Shown: positions 27,715-38,584, numbered from the stretch's first letter. The stretch is DNA of 64,000 nucleotides from Streptomyces camelliae (GCF_027625935.1 NZ_CP115300.1:5828001-5892000); one strand, 5' to 3'. Numbers and translations are program-made. Notes: generated from the letters alone by a model not told the origin.

Positions 27715-28875
27715 TCAGCCGGCCAGCCCCAACTCCCGTGCGATCAGCATGCGCTGGACCTCGCTCGTGCCCTCGCCGATCTCCAGGATCTTGGAGTCGC
27801 GCCACATCCGGGCCACCGGATACTCGTTCATGAAGCCGTAGCCGCCGTGGATCTGGGTGGCGTCGCGGGCGTTGTCCACCGCGATGGTGGAGGAGTACAG
27901 CTTGGCCAGGGCCGCCTCCTTCTTGAAGGGCTCGCCGGCGACCAGACGGGAGGCCGCGTCGCGCCAGGCCAGGCGGGCCGTGTGAGCCTTCATCTCCATG
28001 TCGGCGATCTTGAACTGGATGGCCTGGTTGGCACCGATGGGGCGGCCGAACGCCTCGCGCTCCTTGGCGTACTTCACCGACTCGTCCACACAGCCCTGGG
28101 CCAGGCCCGTCGCGAGCGCCGCGATGGCGATGCGGCCCTCGTCCAGGATGCGCAGGAACTGGGCGTAGCCCCGGCCCTCCTCGCCCAGCAGGTTGGCCGC
28201 CGGGACCCGGACGTCCGAGAAGGAGAGCTCGCGGGTGTCCGAGGCGTTCCAGCCGACCTTCGAGTACGGCGCCGCCACCGTGAAGCCCGGCGTGCCCGAC
28301 GGGACGATGATCGAGGAGATCAGCGGCTTGCCGTCCGGCTTGCGGCCCGTCACCGCCGTGACCGTCACCAAGCCCGTGATGTCCGTACCCGAGTTGGTGA
28401 TGAAGCACTTCGTGCCGTTGATCACCCACTCGTTCGTGTCCGGGTCCAGCCGGGCCGTCGTACGGGTCGCGCCCGCGTCGCTCCCGCCGTCCGGTTCCGT
28501 CAGACCGAACGCGCCCAGGATCTCGCCCGAGCACAGCCGGGGCAGCCACGCGCGCTTCTGCTCCTCGGTGCCGAACAGGTGGATCGGCATCGCGCCCAGC
28601 GAGACGCCCGCCTCCAGGGTGATGGCCACGGACGAGTCCACCCGCGCCAGCTCCTCCAGGGCGAGGCCGAGCGCGAGATAGTCGCCGCCCATGCCGCCGT
28701 ACTCCTCCGGGAACGGCAGCCCGAACAGGCCCATACGGCCCATCTCGCGGACGATCTCGTACGGGAACTCGTGATGCTCGTAGAATTCGCCGATCTTCGG
28801 CGCCACGACATCGTGCGCGAACTCCTCCACCGTACGGCGGAGTTCTTCCAGCTCGGGGCTGAGACGGTGGTCCAT
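27715..28875 (-). CDS. fadE4: acyl-CoA dehydrogenase (isovaleryl-CoA dehydrogenase-like) of the leucine operon
   Basis: 386 aa FAD acyl-CoA dehydrogenase. It has FGLTEPDGGSDAG (flavin/substrate loop), NGTKCFITNSG, and the C-terminal IGEGTSEVQRM containing the catalytic-base region. It is last in accD1-accA1-hmgL-fadE4, 5 bp after hmgL. Operon context suggests it oxidises isovaleryl-CoA or related branched acyl-CoAs ahead of the carboxylase. The gene is also called acdH in some annotations. Confidence 0.9.
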   Translation of the reverse strand: MDHRLSPELEELRRTVEEFAHDVVAPKIGEFYEHHEFPYEIVREMGRMGLFGLPFPEEYGGMGGDYLALGLALEELARVDSSVAITLEAGVSLGAMPIHLFGTEEQKRAWLPRLCSGEILGAFGLTEPDGGSDAGATRTTARLDPDTNEWVINGTKCFITNSGTDITGLVTVTAVTGRKPDGKPLISSIIVPSGTPGFTVAAPYSKVGWNASDTRELSFSDVRVPAANLLGEEGRGYAQFLRILDEGRIAIAALATGLAQGCVDESVKYAKEREAFGRPIGANQAIQFKIADMEMKAHTARLAWRDAASRLVAGEPFKKEAALAKLYSSTIAVDNARDATQIHGGYGFMNEYPVARMWRDSKILEIGEGTSEVQRMLIARELGLAG

Positions 28876-28880
28876 GCTGA

Positions 28881-29822
28881 TCACTGGTCCTTGTGGGAGA
28901 GAGCGCGGACGGTACGGGACGGGCTGGGCCGCCCCAGCTGCTCGGCCATCCACACGCTCGTGGCGGTCAGACGGCCGAGGTCGACCCCGGTCTCGATGCC
29001 GAGTCCGTGCAGCATCCAGACGAGGTCCTCGGTCGCGAGATTGCCGGTGGCCGACTTGGCGTACGGACAGCCGCCGAGCCCGCCGGCGGAGGCGTCGACC
29101 GTCGTGACCCCGTGCTCCAGGGCCGCGTAGGTGTTTGCGAGCGCCTGGCCGTAGGTGTCGTGGAAGTGCACGCCGATCTCGTCGGTCGGCACGCCCTCCT
29201 CGTTGAGCACGTTCAGCAGTTCCTGGACGTGGCCCGGGGTGGCCACGCCGATCGTGTCGCCGAGGCTCAGTTCGTCGCAGCCCATGTCCCGCAGGGCCGT
29301 GCAGACGGCGGCCACCTGGTGGATCGGCACCGCGCCCTCCCACGGGTCGCCGAAGCACATCGAGACGTAACCGCGCACGTGCGCGCCCGCCTCCTTCGCG
29401 CGGCGCACCACCGGCTCGTACACGCCCAGCGCCTCCTCCAGCGAGCGGTTGAGGTTGGCCCGCGCGAAGGACTCGCTGGCGCTGGCGAAGACCGCGACCC
29501 GCTCGGCGCCGAGCGCGAGCGCCCGGTCCAGGCCGCGCTGGTTCGGCACCAGCACCGGGAGGTCGGCCCGCACATCGGAGAGCATCGGGAACAGCTGCTC
29601 GGCGTCGGCCAGTTGGGGCACCCACTTGGGGTGCACGAAGCTGGTCGCCTCGATCGTCGTCAGCCCCGCGTCGGCCAGCCGGCGGATGAACTCCGCCTTC
29701 ACCTCGGTCGGCACGGACGACTTCTCGTTCTGCAGCCCGTCGCGCGCGCCGACCTCGTGGATCCGCACCCGCGCGGGCAGGCCGCCGGCCGGTACGACCA
29801 TGGGCAGTCCCTCGACGCTCAC
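28881..29822 (-). CDS. hmgL: hydroxymethylglutaryl-CoA lyase
   Basis: 313 aa TIM-barrel lyase with the signature loop [15 protein letters not shown] (active-site Cys) and the N-terminal [15 protein letters not shown]. It cleaves HMG-CoA into acetoacetate and acetyl-CoA, ending leucine breakdown. It overlaps accA1 by 4 nt and is followed by fadE4 after 5 bp. No gene for methylglutaconyl-CoA hydratase is nearby, so that step must be encoded elsewhere. Confidence 0.95.
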   Translation of the reverse strand: MSVEGLPMVVPAGGLPARVRIHEVGARDGLQNEKSSVPTEVKAEFIRRLADAGLTTIEATSFVHPKWVPQLADAEQLFPMLSDVRADLPVLVPNQRGLDRALALGAERVAVFASASESFARANLNRSLEEALGVYEPVVRRAKEAGAHVRGYVSMCFGDPWEGAVPIHQVAAVCTALRDMGCDELSLGDTIGVATPGHVQELLNVLNEEGVPTDEIGVHFHDTYGQALANTYAALEHGVTTVDASAGGLGGCPYAKSATGNLATEDLVWMLHGLGIETGVDLGRLTATSVWMAEQLGRPSPSRTVRALSHKDQ

Positions 29823-31744
29823 CGGGCCACCTCCCCTTCGACATCGTGCGGCGCGATCACGGCCAGCACCTGGTCCATGGCGACCGTCGTGCCCGGCGTG
29901 ACGTCCAGCTCGGCGACCGTGCCGGCGTGCGGGGCGGAGATGACGTGCTCCATCTTCATCGCCTCCACCACCAGCAGGCTCTGCCCCGCCGTGACCTCGT
30001 CGCCGACCGCGACCTTCACCACGGTCACCGTGCCCGGCATCGGCGCGGTCAGCGAGTCGGCGCCCGCGTGCGCGGCCCCGGTCAGGGACGCGGCGACCGG
30101 GTCGTGATCGCGCACGTGCCAGACGTCGGCGTCCCGGCCCAGCCAGTCACCGGCCCGGTGGAAGGTGTGGCGGACGCCGTCGAGGGTGACGCTGACCGTG
30201 GTGTCGGTGACGGTGGCCGTACCCCGGGGGGTGTAGGTCACCGGGTCCTGGACCCGGAGGTGGAAGGCCGGCGGCTTCGGGGTGCCGCCGAGCCGCCAGC
30301 CGTTCGGCACCGAGAAGGGGTCCACCCAGCCCTCCGACCGTGGCTCCAGAGCCTTCGCCCGTACGGCGGCCGCGGCCTCGTAGACCGCCTCCGGTACGTC
30401 CGTCGGGACCAGCTCGTCCACGACCCGCTCGACCAGGCCCGTGTCCAGCTCGCCCGCCACGACCGCCGGGTGCGCGAGCAGCCGCCGCAGGAAGCCCGCG
30501 TTGGTCTGCACGCCCAGCGTGACCGTCTCCGCGAGGGCCGCCCGGAGCTTGCGCAGCGCCGTCGCGCGGTCGGGTCCGTACGCGATGACCTTGGACAGCA
30601 TCGGGTCGTACAGGCTGCCCACCTCGGTGCCCTCGCTGAGCCCGGAGTCCGTGCGGACGCCGTCGCCCTGGGGTTCGTCGAGCAGCAAGACCGTGCCGCC
30701 GGAGGGGAGGAAGCCGCGTGACGGGTCTTCGGCGCAGATCCGGGCCTCGACCGCGTGCCCGGTCAGCCGTACGTCTTCCTGTGTGAAGCCCAGCTTCTCG
30801 CCGGCCGCGACGCGCAGCTGCCACTCCACCAGGTCCAGGCCGGTGACGAGTTCGGTGACCGGGTGTTCCACCTGGAGGCGGGTGTTCATCTCCATGAAGT
30901 AGTACTGGGTGGGGTCGCCGCCCGGCACGATGAACTCCACCGTGCCCGCGCCCCGGTACCCGCAGGAGCGGGCCGCCTGCACGGCCGCCTCGCCCATCGA
31001 CGCGCGCGTGGCCGCGTCGAGGAGCACGCTGGGCGCCTCCTCGATGATCTTCTGGTGCCGCCGCTGGAGCGAGCACTCGCGCTCGCCGAGGTGCACGACG
31101 TTGCCGTGCCCGTCGGCCAGCACCTGGATCTCGATGTGCCGGGGCCGGTCGATCCACCGCTCCACCAGCAGGGTGTCGTCGCCGAAGGAGGCGCGGGCCT
31201 CACGGCGGGCGGCGGCGATCTCCTCCTCCAGGACCGTCATGTCCCGCACCAGCCGCATGCCCTTGCCGCCACCGCCGGCCGACGGCTTCAGCAGCACCGG
31301 AGCCCCCAACTCGCGGGCTGCCTCGGCCAGTTCGGGGTCGCGTCCGCCGGGCACGACCGGCACCCCGGCTGCCTTCACCGTCTCCTTGGCGCGGATCTTG
31401 TCGCCCATGAGCGCGATCGCGTCCGCCGACGGGCCGATGAAGACCAGCCCCGCCTCCTCGCACGCGCGCGCGAAGGCCGCGTTCTCGGCGAGGAAGCCGT
31501 ACCCGGGGTGGACGGCCTGGGCGCCGGTGCGGGCGGCGGCCTCAAGCAGCCGCTCCACCGACAGATAGCTCTCGGCGGCCGGCGCCGGGCCGATCCGTAC
31601 CGCCGTGTCGGCCTCCCGGACATGCCGCGCGTCGGCGTCGGCGTCGGAGAAGACCGCCACCGAGCGCACGCCCAGCGAGCGGAGCGTACGGATGACGCGT
31701 ACGGCGATCTCGCCCCGGTTGGCGACCAGCACTGTGTCGAACAC
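29819..31744 (-). CDS. accA1: acyl-CoA (3-methylcrotonyl-CoA) carboxylase biotin-containing alpha subunit
   Basis: 641 aa. Biotin carboxylase N domain ([15 protein letters not shown]), ATP-grasp with [11 protein letters not shown] glycine-rich loop, carboxylase C domain, then a linker (BT-like) region and a C-terminal biotinyl domain with VEAMKMEH (biotinylated Lys). The GTG at 31744 has GAGGAGGGG upstream. It pairs with AccD1 in a 3-methylcrotonyl-CoA carboxylase; the operon context supports leucine catabolism. It overlaps hmgL by 4 nt. Confidence 0.95.
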   Translation of the reverse strand: MFDTVLVANRGEIAVRVIRTLRSLGVRSVAVFSDADADARHVREADTAVRIGPAPAAESYLSVERLLEAAARTGAQAVHPGYGFLAENAAFARACEEAGLVFIGPSADAIALMGDKIRAKETVKAAGVPVVPGGRDPELAEAARELGAPVLLKPSAGGGGKGMRLVRDMTVLEEEIAAARREARASFGDDTLLVERWIDRPRHIEIQVLADGHGNVVHLGERECSLQRRHQKIIEEAPSVLLDAATRASMGEAAVQAARSCGYRGAGTVEFIVPGGDPTQYYFMEMNTRLQVEHPVTELVTGLDLVEWQLRVAAGEKLGFTQEDVRLTGHAVEARICAEDPSRGFLPSGGTVLLLDEPQGDGVRTDSGLSEGTEVGSLYDPMLSKVIAYGPDRATALRKLRAALAETVTLGVQTNAGFLRRLLAHPAVVAGELDTGLVERVVDELVPTDVPEAVYEAAAAVRAKALEPRSEGWVDPFSVPNGWRLGGTPKPPAFHLRVQDPVTYTPRGTATVTDTTVSVTLDGVRHTFHRAGDWLGRDADVWHVRDHDPVAASLTGAAHAGADSLTAPMPGTVTVVKVAVGDEVTAGQSLLVVEAMKMEHVISAPHAGTVAELDVTPGTTVAMDQVLAVIAPHDVEGEVAR

Positions 31745-31755
31745 GGTTCCCCTCC

Positions 31756-33372
<1,617 letters not shown>

Positions 33373-33392
33373 CCTGCGGTCCCCTCAGCGGT

Positions 33393-33430
33393 GATCGAAC
33401 CTGTTGATCGAACCTGTAGATCGCCTGTTA
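33393..33430. repeat. three tandem 12-13-bp repeats in the accD1/accR promoter region
   Basis: GATCGAACCTGTT (33393), GATCGAACCTGTA (33406) and a shortened GATCGCCTGTTA (33419) run head to tail. They lie between the accD1 start and the first AccR operator, in the accD1 leader. They may be a slippage product or extra protein contacts. Confidence 0.75.
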
Positions 33431-33442
33431 ATGAGCGTTAAC
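33427..33442. promoter_or_regulatory. AccR-type operator 1
   Basis: GTTAATGAGCGTTAAC is a perfect fit to GTTAA-N6-TTAAC, the 16-bp site described for the TetR-family repressor AccR of Streptomyces avermitilis. It is proximal to accD1. Confidence 0.88.
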
Positions 33443-33454
33443 CATTTCCTTCAG

Positions 33455-33470
33455 GTTAACGACCGCTAAC
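33455..33470. promoter_or_regulatory. AccR-type operator 2
   Basis: GTTAACGACCGCTAAC has one mismatch to GTTAA-N6-TTAAC. It is 28 bp (centre to centre) from operator 1 and overlaps the -35 region of accR, which implies autorepression. Confidence 0.85.
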
Positions 33471-33485
33471 CTCGCTGTCTAGAAT
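33456..33485 (+). promoter_or_regulatory. candidate accR promoter for a leaderless mRNA
   Basis: TTAACG (-35, 33456-33461), 18-bp spacer and TAGAAT (-10, 33480-33485). The ATG of accR is only 7 nt after the -10 box, so the transcript would start at or next to the start codon. No ribosome-binding site is seen, which agrees with leaderless translation. Confidence 0.65.
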
Positions 33486-33492
33486 TACTCGC

Positions 33493-34089
33493 ATGGTCAC
33501 CAGAACCGACGCCCCCACCCGGCGCGAGCAGATCCTGAAGGAAGCCGCCCGGCTCTTCGCGGAGCGCGGCTTCCACGGTGTCGGCGTGGACGAGATAGGC
33601 GCCGCGGTCGGCATCAGCGGCCCCGGTCTGTACCGCCACTTCCCGGGCAAGGACGCGATGCTCGCCGAGCTGCTGGTCGGCATCAGCGGCCAGCTGCTGA
33701 CGGGGGCCAAGCGGCGCCTGGCGGAGGCCGACGGAGTGCCCGCGCGCCGCATCCTGGACTCCCTGATCGAGGGCCACATCGACTTCGCCCTGGACGACCG
33801 CCCGCTGATCACCCTGCACGACCGCGAGCTGGACCGGCTGCGCGACAGCGACCGCAAGCTGGTGCGCCAGCTCCAGCGGCAGTACGTCGAGCTGTGGGTG
33901 GAGGTGGTCCGCGAGGTGTACCCGGCACTGACCGAGCCCGCCGCCCGCTCCGCCGTCCACTCCGTCTTCGGCCTGCTGAACTCCACCCCCCACCTCGGCC
34001 GCGCGGGCACGCTGCCCGGCCGGGGCGCCACGGCGGCCCTGCTGCACCGGATGGCCTGCGGGGCGTTCGAGGCGGCCGGGGAGGAGTGA
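33493..34089 (+). CDS. accR: TetR-family repressor of short-chain acyl-CoA metabolism (AccR-like)
   Basis: 198 aa. The N-terminal TetR helix-turn-helix is at about 12-58 (EQILKEAARLFAERGFHGVGVDEIGAAVGISGPGLYRHFPGKD). The C-terminal ligand-binding region is of the SACE_7040 type. Divergent from accD1, with two 16-bp operators between. In S. avermitilis the equivalent repressor responds to short-chain acyl-CoAs and controls accD1-accA1-hmgL-fadE4. The match here is by position and operator sequence. Confidence 0.9.
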   Translation: MVTRTDAPTRREQILKEAARLFAERGFHGVGVDEIGAAVGISGPGLYRHFPGKDAMLAELLVGISGQLLTGAKRRLAEADGVPARRILDSLIEGHIDFALDDRPLITLHDRELDRLRDSDRKLVRQLQRQYVELWVEVVREVYPALTEPAARSAVHSVFGLLNSTPHLGRAGTLPGRGATAALLHRMACGAFEAAGEE

Positions 34090-34160
34090 GGGCCCCGGGC
34101 ACCCCGGGGGGAGTGACCTGCGTCTCTGGACGCATTCCGTACTCGCCGGTATCTTCGAGT

Positions 34161-34176
34161 CTGAGCAAGCGCTTAG
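34161..34176. promoter_or_regulatory. imperfect palindrome before the second acyl-CoA dehydrogenase
   Basis: CTGAGCAAGCGCTTAG, centred on the 8-bp palindrome AAGCGCTT, is about 40 bp before the gene at 34215. Its shape fits a TetR-family operator but I cannot name the regulator. Confidence 0.45.
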
Positions 34177-34214
34177 ACATGCCCGATGCCATGCCGAAGT
34201 ACGTGGAGGTAGCC

Positions 34215-35372
34215 GTGCGCCGTACGGTGTTCAACGAGGATCACGAGGCGTTCCGGGAGACCCTCCGCGCCTTCATCGAGGCCGAGGTCGTCCCGGTCTA
34301 CGACGAGTGGTTCGCCGCCGGCCAGGCGCCGCGCGAGTTCTACTACAAGCTCGCCGAGCTGGGCGTCTTCGGTATCCGTGTCGACGAGGAGTACGGCGGC
34401 GCGGGCATCGACTCCTACAAGTTCGAGGCCGTCCTGTACGAGGAGACCGCCCGCGCGGGCGTGTCCTTCGGCGGTTCCGGCGTGCACGTCCTGCTCGGCC
34501 TGCCGTACATCAAGCTGCTCGCCAACGACGAGCAGAAGAAGCGCTACCTGCCGAAGTTCGTCTCCGGTGAGGAGATGTGGGCGATCGCGATGACCGAGCC
34601 GGGCACCGGCTCCGACCTCGCGGGCATGAAGACCACCGCCAAGCTCTCCGAGGACGGCACGCACTACGTCCTCAACGGTGCCAAGACCTTCATCACCGGT
34701 GGCGTGCACGCCGATCGCATGATCGTCTGCGCCCGCACCTCCGCGCCCACCGCCGAGGACCGCCGGCACGGCATCTCCCTGTTCGTCGTGGACACCAAGG
34801 CCGAGGGCTACTCGGTCGGCCGCAAGCTCGACAAGCTCGGCCTGAAGACCTCCGACACCGCCGAGCTGGCCTTCGTCGACGTCAAGGTCCCGGTCGAGGA
34901 CCTCCTCGGCGAGGAGAACAAGGGCTTCTACTACCTCGGCCACAACCTGGCCTCCGAGCGCTGGGGCATCGCCTTCGGCGCGTACGCGCAGGCCAAGGCA
35001 GCCGTCCGGTTCGCCAAGGAGTACGTGCAGCAGCGCACCGTCTTCGGCCAGCCCGTCGCGGCCTTCCAGAACACCAAGTTCGAGCTGGCCGCCTGCCAGG
35101 CCGAGGTGGACGCGGCCGAGGCCGTCGCCGACCGCGCGACGGAGGCCCTCGACGCCGGTGAGCTGACCCCCGCCGAGGCCGCCAGCGCCAAGCTGTTCTG
35201 CACCGAGGTCGCCCACCGCGTGATCGACCGCTGCCTCCAGCTGCACGGCGGCTACGGCTTCATGAACGAGTACCCGATCGCCCGCCTGTACGCGGACAAC
35301 CGCGTCAACCGCATCTACGGCGGCACCAGCGAGATCATGAAGACGATCATCGCCAAGGACATGGGCCTGTAA
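34215..35372 (+). CDS. acyl-CoA dehydrogenase
   Basis: 385 aa FAD acyl-CoA dehydrogenase with all three ACAD domains (IAMTEPGTGSDLAG, NGAKTFITGG, YGGTSEIMKTIIAKDMGL). GTG 34215 is preferred because GGAGGT stands 4 nt before it; the frame is open through accR. It lies 125 bp after accR in the same direction, in a neighbourhood of branched acyl-CoA catabolism. Exact chain preference cannot be inferred. A TesB thioesterase follows after 45 bp. Confidence 0.9.
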   Translation: MRRTVFNEDHEAFRETLRAFIEAEVVPVYDEWFAAGQAPREFYYKLAELGVFGIRVDEEYGGAGIDSYKFEAVLYEETARAGVSFGGSGVHVLLGLPYIKLLANDEQKKRYLPKFVSGEEMWAIAMTEPGTGSDLAGMKTTAKLSEDGTHYVLNGAKTFITGGVHADRMIVCARTSAPTAEDRRHGISLFVVDTKAEGYSVGRKLDKLGLKTSDTAELAFVDVKVPVEDLLGEENKGFYYLGHNLASERWGIAFGAYAQAKAAVRFAKEYVQQRTVFGQPVAAFQNTKFELAACQAEVDAAEAVADRATEALDAGELTPAEAASAKLFCTEVAHRVIDRCLQLHGGYGFMNEYPIARLYADNRVNRIYGGTSEIMKTIIAKDMGL

Positions 35373-35417
35373 GGGCCACGAAACCCGACGCAATAACTGG
35401 CCGGTACAACTGATCCC

Positions 35418-36287
35418 ATGAGCCAGGCACTCCAGGATCTCCTCGATCTGCTCGACCTTGAGCAGATCGAGGAGGACATCTTCCGCGGCCAGTCCCGCTC
35501 CGCCGTCGTACCCCGTGTCTTCGGCGGGCAGGTCGCGGCGCAGGCGCTGGTCGCCGCCGGCCGGACGGTCCCCGCCGACCGCCCCGCCCACTCGCTCCAC
35601 GCGTACTTCCTGCGCCCGGGCGACCCCGGCGCGCCGATCGTCTACACCGTGGACCGCATCCGCGACGGCCGCTCCTTCACCACCCGCCGCGTGGTCGCCG
35701 TCCAGCACGGCAAGCCGATCTTCCACCTCTCCGCCTCCTTCCAGGTGGACGAGGAGGGCCTGGACCACCAGACCCCCATGCCGGCCGCCCCGGATCCGGC
35801 GACCCTGCCCACCTCCCAGGAGCGGCTGCGCGGTTACGGCCATCTCGACCCGGCCGTGGTCGAGAAGTTCCTGGAGGCACGGGAAGCGGTCGATCTGCGC
35901 TACGTCGAGGAGCCGCCGTACGGGCAGTTCGGCGCACCGCGCGAGCCGCACAGCCAGGTGTGGTTCCGCACCAACGGCAAGCTCGACGACGACCCGCTGC
36001 TCCACGTCGTCCTCGCCACGTACGTCTCCGACATGACCCTCCTCGACTCCGTGCTGCTCGCGCACGGCCGCGGCGGCTGGGCGGTCGGTGATGTCGTGGG
36101 CGCCTCCCTGGACCACGCGATGTGGTTCCACCGCCCCTTCCGCGCCGACGAATGGCTGCTGTACGACCAGGAGTCACCGTCCGCGCACGGCGGCCGGGGC
36201 CTCGGTCAGGCCCGTATCTACACGCAGGACGGGCAGCTCGCGATCACCGTCATCCAGGAGGGCGTGGTCCGCGTTCCGCGCGCCTGA
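35418..36287 (+). CDS. tesB: acyl-CoA thioesterase II
   Basis: 289 aa double hot-dog thioesterase. RVFGGQVAAQALVAAGRTV is the N-terminal hot-dog helix, and DHAMWFHRPFRADEWLLY in the second half supplies the catalytic Asp region. It hydrolyses acyl-CoA to free acid and CoA. It follows the acyl-CoA dehydrogenase closely and may be co-transcribed. Confidence 0.93.
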   Translation: MSQALQDLLDLLDLEQIEEDIFRGQSRSAVVPRVFGGQVAAQALVAAGRTVPADRPAHSLHAYFLRPGDPGAPIVYTVDRIRDGRSFTTRRVVAVQHGKPIFHLSASFQVDEEGLDHQTPMPAAPDPATLPTSQERLRGYGHLDPAVVEKFLEAREAVDLRYVEEPPYGQFGAPREPHSQVWFRTNGKLDDDPLLHVVLATYVSDMTLLDSVLLAHGRGGWAVGDVVGASLDHAMWFHRPFRADEWLLYDQESPSAHGGRGLGQARIYTQDGQLAITVIQEGVVRVPRA

Positions 36288-36504
36288 TTCGTCCCGAGAT
36301 GCCAGATGGCGGATGCGCTACTACGCTCTTTCAGTGAAGCCGCAATACGCAGCGTGATTGACTGATCACGTTTCGTACACCGCGGTGACACCTCAAAAGC
36401 GCGCCGTGCGTTCCCTTTCCGTGAGCACGGCGCCCGACCATCCGATCCGCCCCTCCCCTCCCCTGGGAGACGCGGCAGATGATGGAAACGAAAGGGCACA
36501 TCCC

Positions 36505-36810
36505 ATGCGAGCACAGCGCATCAAGCGTTATGTCGTGCTGTCCACCGCCGGTCTGATGCTGGCCGGCGGAGCCTCGATCGGCGCGGCCGGCACCGCTTCG
36601 GCGGCGCCCGAGCACCGCGGCAACCACGGCCGCCACGACGACCGCGGCGGTCGTCACCATGGTCGTCACCATCACGGCGGCCGGCACCACGGCCGCGGCG
36701 AGAACGGCCGAGGCGAACATGGCCGCGGCGAGAACGGCCGCGGCGAGAACGGCCGTAACGGTGGCGGCGAGAACGGTCGCAACGGTCGCGGCGGCAACGG
36801 CGGCTACTGA
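36505..36810 (+). CDS. small secreted His/Gly/Asn/Arg-rich repeat peptide
   Basis: 101 aa. A clear signal peptide (positive start, hydrophobic core LSTAGLMLAGGASIGAAG, cleavage at TASA-A near residue 34) is followed by about 65 low-complexity residues. First comes a His-rich half (RHHGRHHHGGRHHGR), then repeated GRGENG / GRNG units to a final Tyr. AAAGGG lies 8 nt before the ATG. The His cluster could bind Zn, Ni or Cu, but no function is known to me. The DNA shows tandem 15-bp repeats (GGCCGCGGCGAGAAC) that could expand or contract. Real because of signal peptide, RBS and a terminator just after it. Confidence 0.8.
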   Translation: MRAQRIKRYVVLSTAGLMLAGGASIGAAGTASAAPEHRGNHGRHDDRGGRHHGRHHHGGRHHGRGENGRGEHGRGENGRGENGRNGGGENGRNGRGGNGGY

Positions 36811-36832
36811 TCTCCGGCGCTGATCGCGCCCC

Positions 36833-36868
36833 CACTGTGCGGCTCCGCGCGCGAGGAGCCGCACAGTG
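36833..36868. terminator. bidirectional hairpin between two converging genes
   Basis: Fourteen-bp perfect arms CACTGTGCGGCTCC (36833-36846) and GGAGCCGCACAGTG (36855-36868), 8-nt loop. It lies between the small peptide gene and the converging phosphatase-like gene (3 bp from its stop). No T-tract. Confidence 0.85.
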
Positions 36869-36871
36869 CTG

Positions 36872-37675
36872 TCATACCGTCAGGAGGCCCGACTCCGCGA
36901 GCAGATAGGCCGTCATGGGGTCGTAGTAACGCGGGCTGGGCACATGGTCGTCCAGCGGTACGACGGCCTGGAGGGTGCCCTCGGCCTCGGCGAGGAACAG
37001 TGCGGGGTCGTTGCAGTCGGCGTACCCGACGGAGTCGACGCCGTGCTGCCCCGCGTACCCGGCCCACCCGTGATCGGCGACGACGAGGTCCGGCAGCGGC
37101 CGCCCCGCCCGCTCAAGTCCCGTGAGAACGGCCCGCATCGGCTCCCCGGAGTGGGTGTGCCACAGCGTGGCCCCGTGCTCCAGGACGGCCACGTCCGCGA
37201 ACTGCATGACGTACCCCTCGTCCGTCTGCAGCCCGTCCGGGATGACCACGATCTCGCAGCCCGCGCCGCGCAGCGCGGCGGCCGTGGCCCGGTGCACGTC
37301 CAGCAGACCGCCCGGGTGGCCGGTGGCGAACAGCACCCGCTGCCGCCCCTCCGCCGCCTTGCGCAGCCGCGCCGCCATCCGCTCCAGGGCGTCCACGGTC
37401 AGCTCGGGGTCGATGGTGTCCTGGCCGTACCGGTACTCGGGATCGTCGTTGACGCCGGCCTTCTCCGCCATCACGGCGAGCACGTCCTGCTCGTCCGCCC
37501 AGCGGTCGCCCAGCTCCAGACCGAGCCAGTAGTGACGGTCGCCGTTGGCCAGCTTGCGGTAGTGGGAGAGGTTGTTCTCGCGGGGCGTGGCGACGTCCCC
37601 CGCGATACGGGTCCTCACCAGATGGTCGACGAGCTGCGCACGGCTGGGTGTCCCGGATATCGGCATGCCTTCCAT
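36872..37675 (-). CDS. conserved phosphatase-like protein
   Basis: 267 aa cytosolic protein of a family annotated as phosphatase in streptomycetes. FATGHPGGLLDVHRATAAALRGAG resembles a nucleotide-binding turn, and LVVADHGWAGYAGQHGVDSVGYADCNDPALF is strongly conserved, with His and Asp residues that could bind a metal. No experimentally known activity is implied. ATG 37675 or 37666 are both possible; neither has a good ribosome-binding site. Divergent from the hydrolase at 37752. Confidence 0.6.
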   Translation of the reverse strand: MEGMPISGTPSRAQLVDHLVRTRIAGDVATPRENNLSHYRKLANGDRHYWLGLELGDRWADEQDVLAVMAEKAGVNDDPEYRYGQDTIDPELTVDALERMAARLRKAAEGRQRVLFATGHPGGLLDVHRATAAALRGAGCEIVVIPDGLQTDEGYVMQFADVAVLEHGATLWHTHSGEPMRAVLTGLERAGRPLPDLVVADHGWAGYAGQHGVDSVGYADCNDPALFLAEAEGTLQAVVPLDDHVPSPRYYDPMTAYLLAESGLLTV

Positions 37676-37751
37676 TGTGAGGGATAGCATTGCGGGCCGA
37701 ATTGCCTCACCCCTTCCTTCCGTTGAGCCGTTGAGTATGGGAGCAGCAGAT

Positions 37752-38516
37752 ATGCGTGCCGCCGCCGTGACGTCCGCCGGTGATCTGATGCGCTGGGTGG
37801 AACTGCCCGGAGCCGAACCGGCCCGCGTGTACGTGCACGGGCTCGGGGCCACCTCGCCGGCCTACTTCGCCGAGGCCGCCGTCCATCCGCTGCTGGCCGG
37901 CCGCCGTTCGCTGCTGATCGACCTGCTCGGGCACGGCATCAGCGACCGCCCGACGGACTTCGACTACACGCTGGAGTCGCACGCGGACACGCTGGCGGCC
38001 GCCCTGGAGTCGGCCGGTGTGGCGGGGGCCGAGTTCGTCGCGCACAGCATGGGCGGCTCCGTGGCGATCGTGCTGGCCGCCCGGCATCCGAAGCTGGTGT
38101 CGCGGCTGGTGCTGATCGACGCCAACCTCGACCCGCTCCAGCCCCGGGCCGACCTGGGCGGCAGCAGCGGCATCGCCCACTACTCGGAGGAGGAGTTCCT
38201 GTCGGGGGGCTGGGCGGAGGTCCGCGACCGGGTCGGCCCGCACTGGTGGTCCACCATGCGCCTGGCCGGCCGGGAGGGGCTGTACCGCAGCGCCGCGCAT
38301 CTCGTCCGGGGCACTCGCCCCACCATGCGCGAACTGCTGGTCGACCTGAGCGTCCCGCGCACCTTCCTCCTCCCCGCCGCCGACGACTCGCTGACCGGCA
38401 TCGAGTCCCTGGAGGCGGCCGGCGTCACCGTGACGCGGGTCCCGGACTGCGGCCACAACATCATGCTGGACAACCCGGAGGGGTTCGCGCGGGCCGCGGC
38501 GGCCGGTCTGGCCTGA
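37752..38516 (+). CDS. alpha/beta hydrolase
   Basis: 254 aa. Fold features are the YVHGLGATS oxyanion loop, AHSMGGS nucleophile elbow (catalytic Ser) and a late GHNIM His; an acidic residue lies in a PAADDSLTG loop. There is no signal peptide. The ATG at 37752 has GGGAG 8 nt upstream; another in-frame ATG is 15 nt earlier. Divergent from the phosphatase-like gene. Substrate unknown. Confidence 0.88.
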   Translation: MRAAAVTSAGDLMRWVELPGAEPARVYVHGLGATSPAYFAEAAVHPLLAGRRSLLIDLLGHGISDRPTDFDYTLESHADTLAAALESAGVAGAEFVAHSMGGSVAIVLAARHPKLVSRLVLIDANLDPLQPRADLGGSSGIAHYSEEEFLSGGWAEVRDRVGPHWWSTMRLAGREGLYRSAAHLVRGTRPTMRELLVDLSVPRTFLLPAADDSLTGIESLEAAGVTVTRVPDCGHNIMLDNPEGFARAAAAGLA

Positions 38517-38527
38517 CCGCCCCGGGC

Positions 38528-38548
38528 CGACCGGCCAACTGCCGGTCG
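38528..38548. terminator. hairpin between convergent hydrolase and pucR-type genes
   Basis: CGACCGGC (38528-38535) pairs with GCCGGTCG (38541-38548), 5-nt loop, in the 68-bp gap between converging stops. Confidence 0.6.
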
Positions 38549-38584
38549 CCCACTGTCCGTTGCCCGCCCCCGGCAGCCGGCTCG

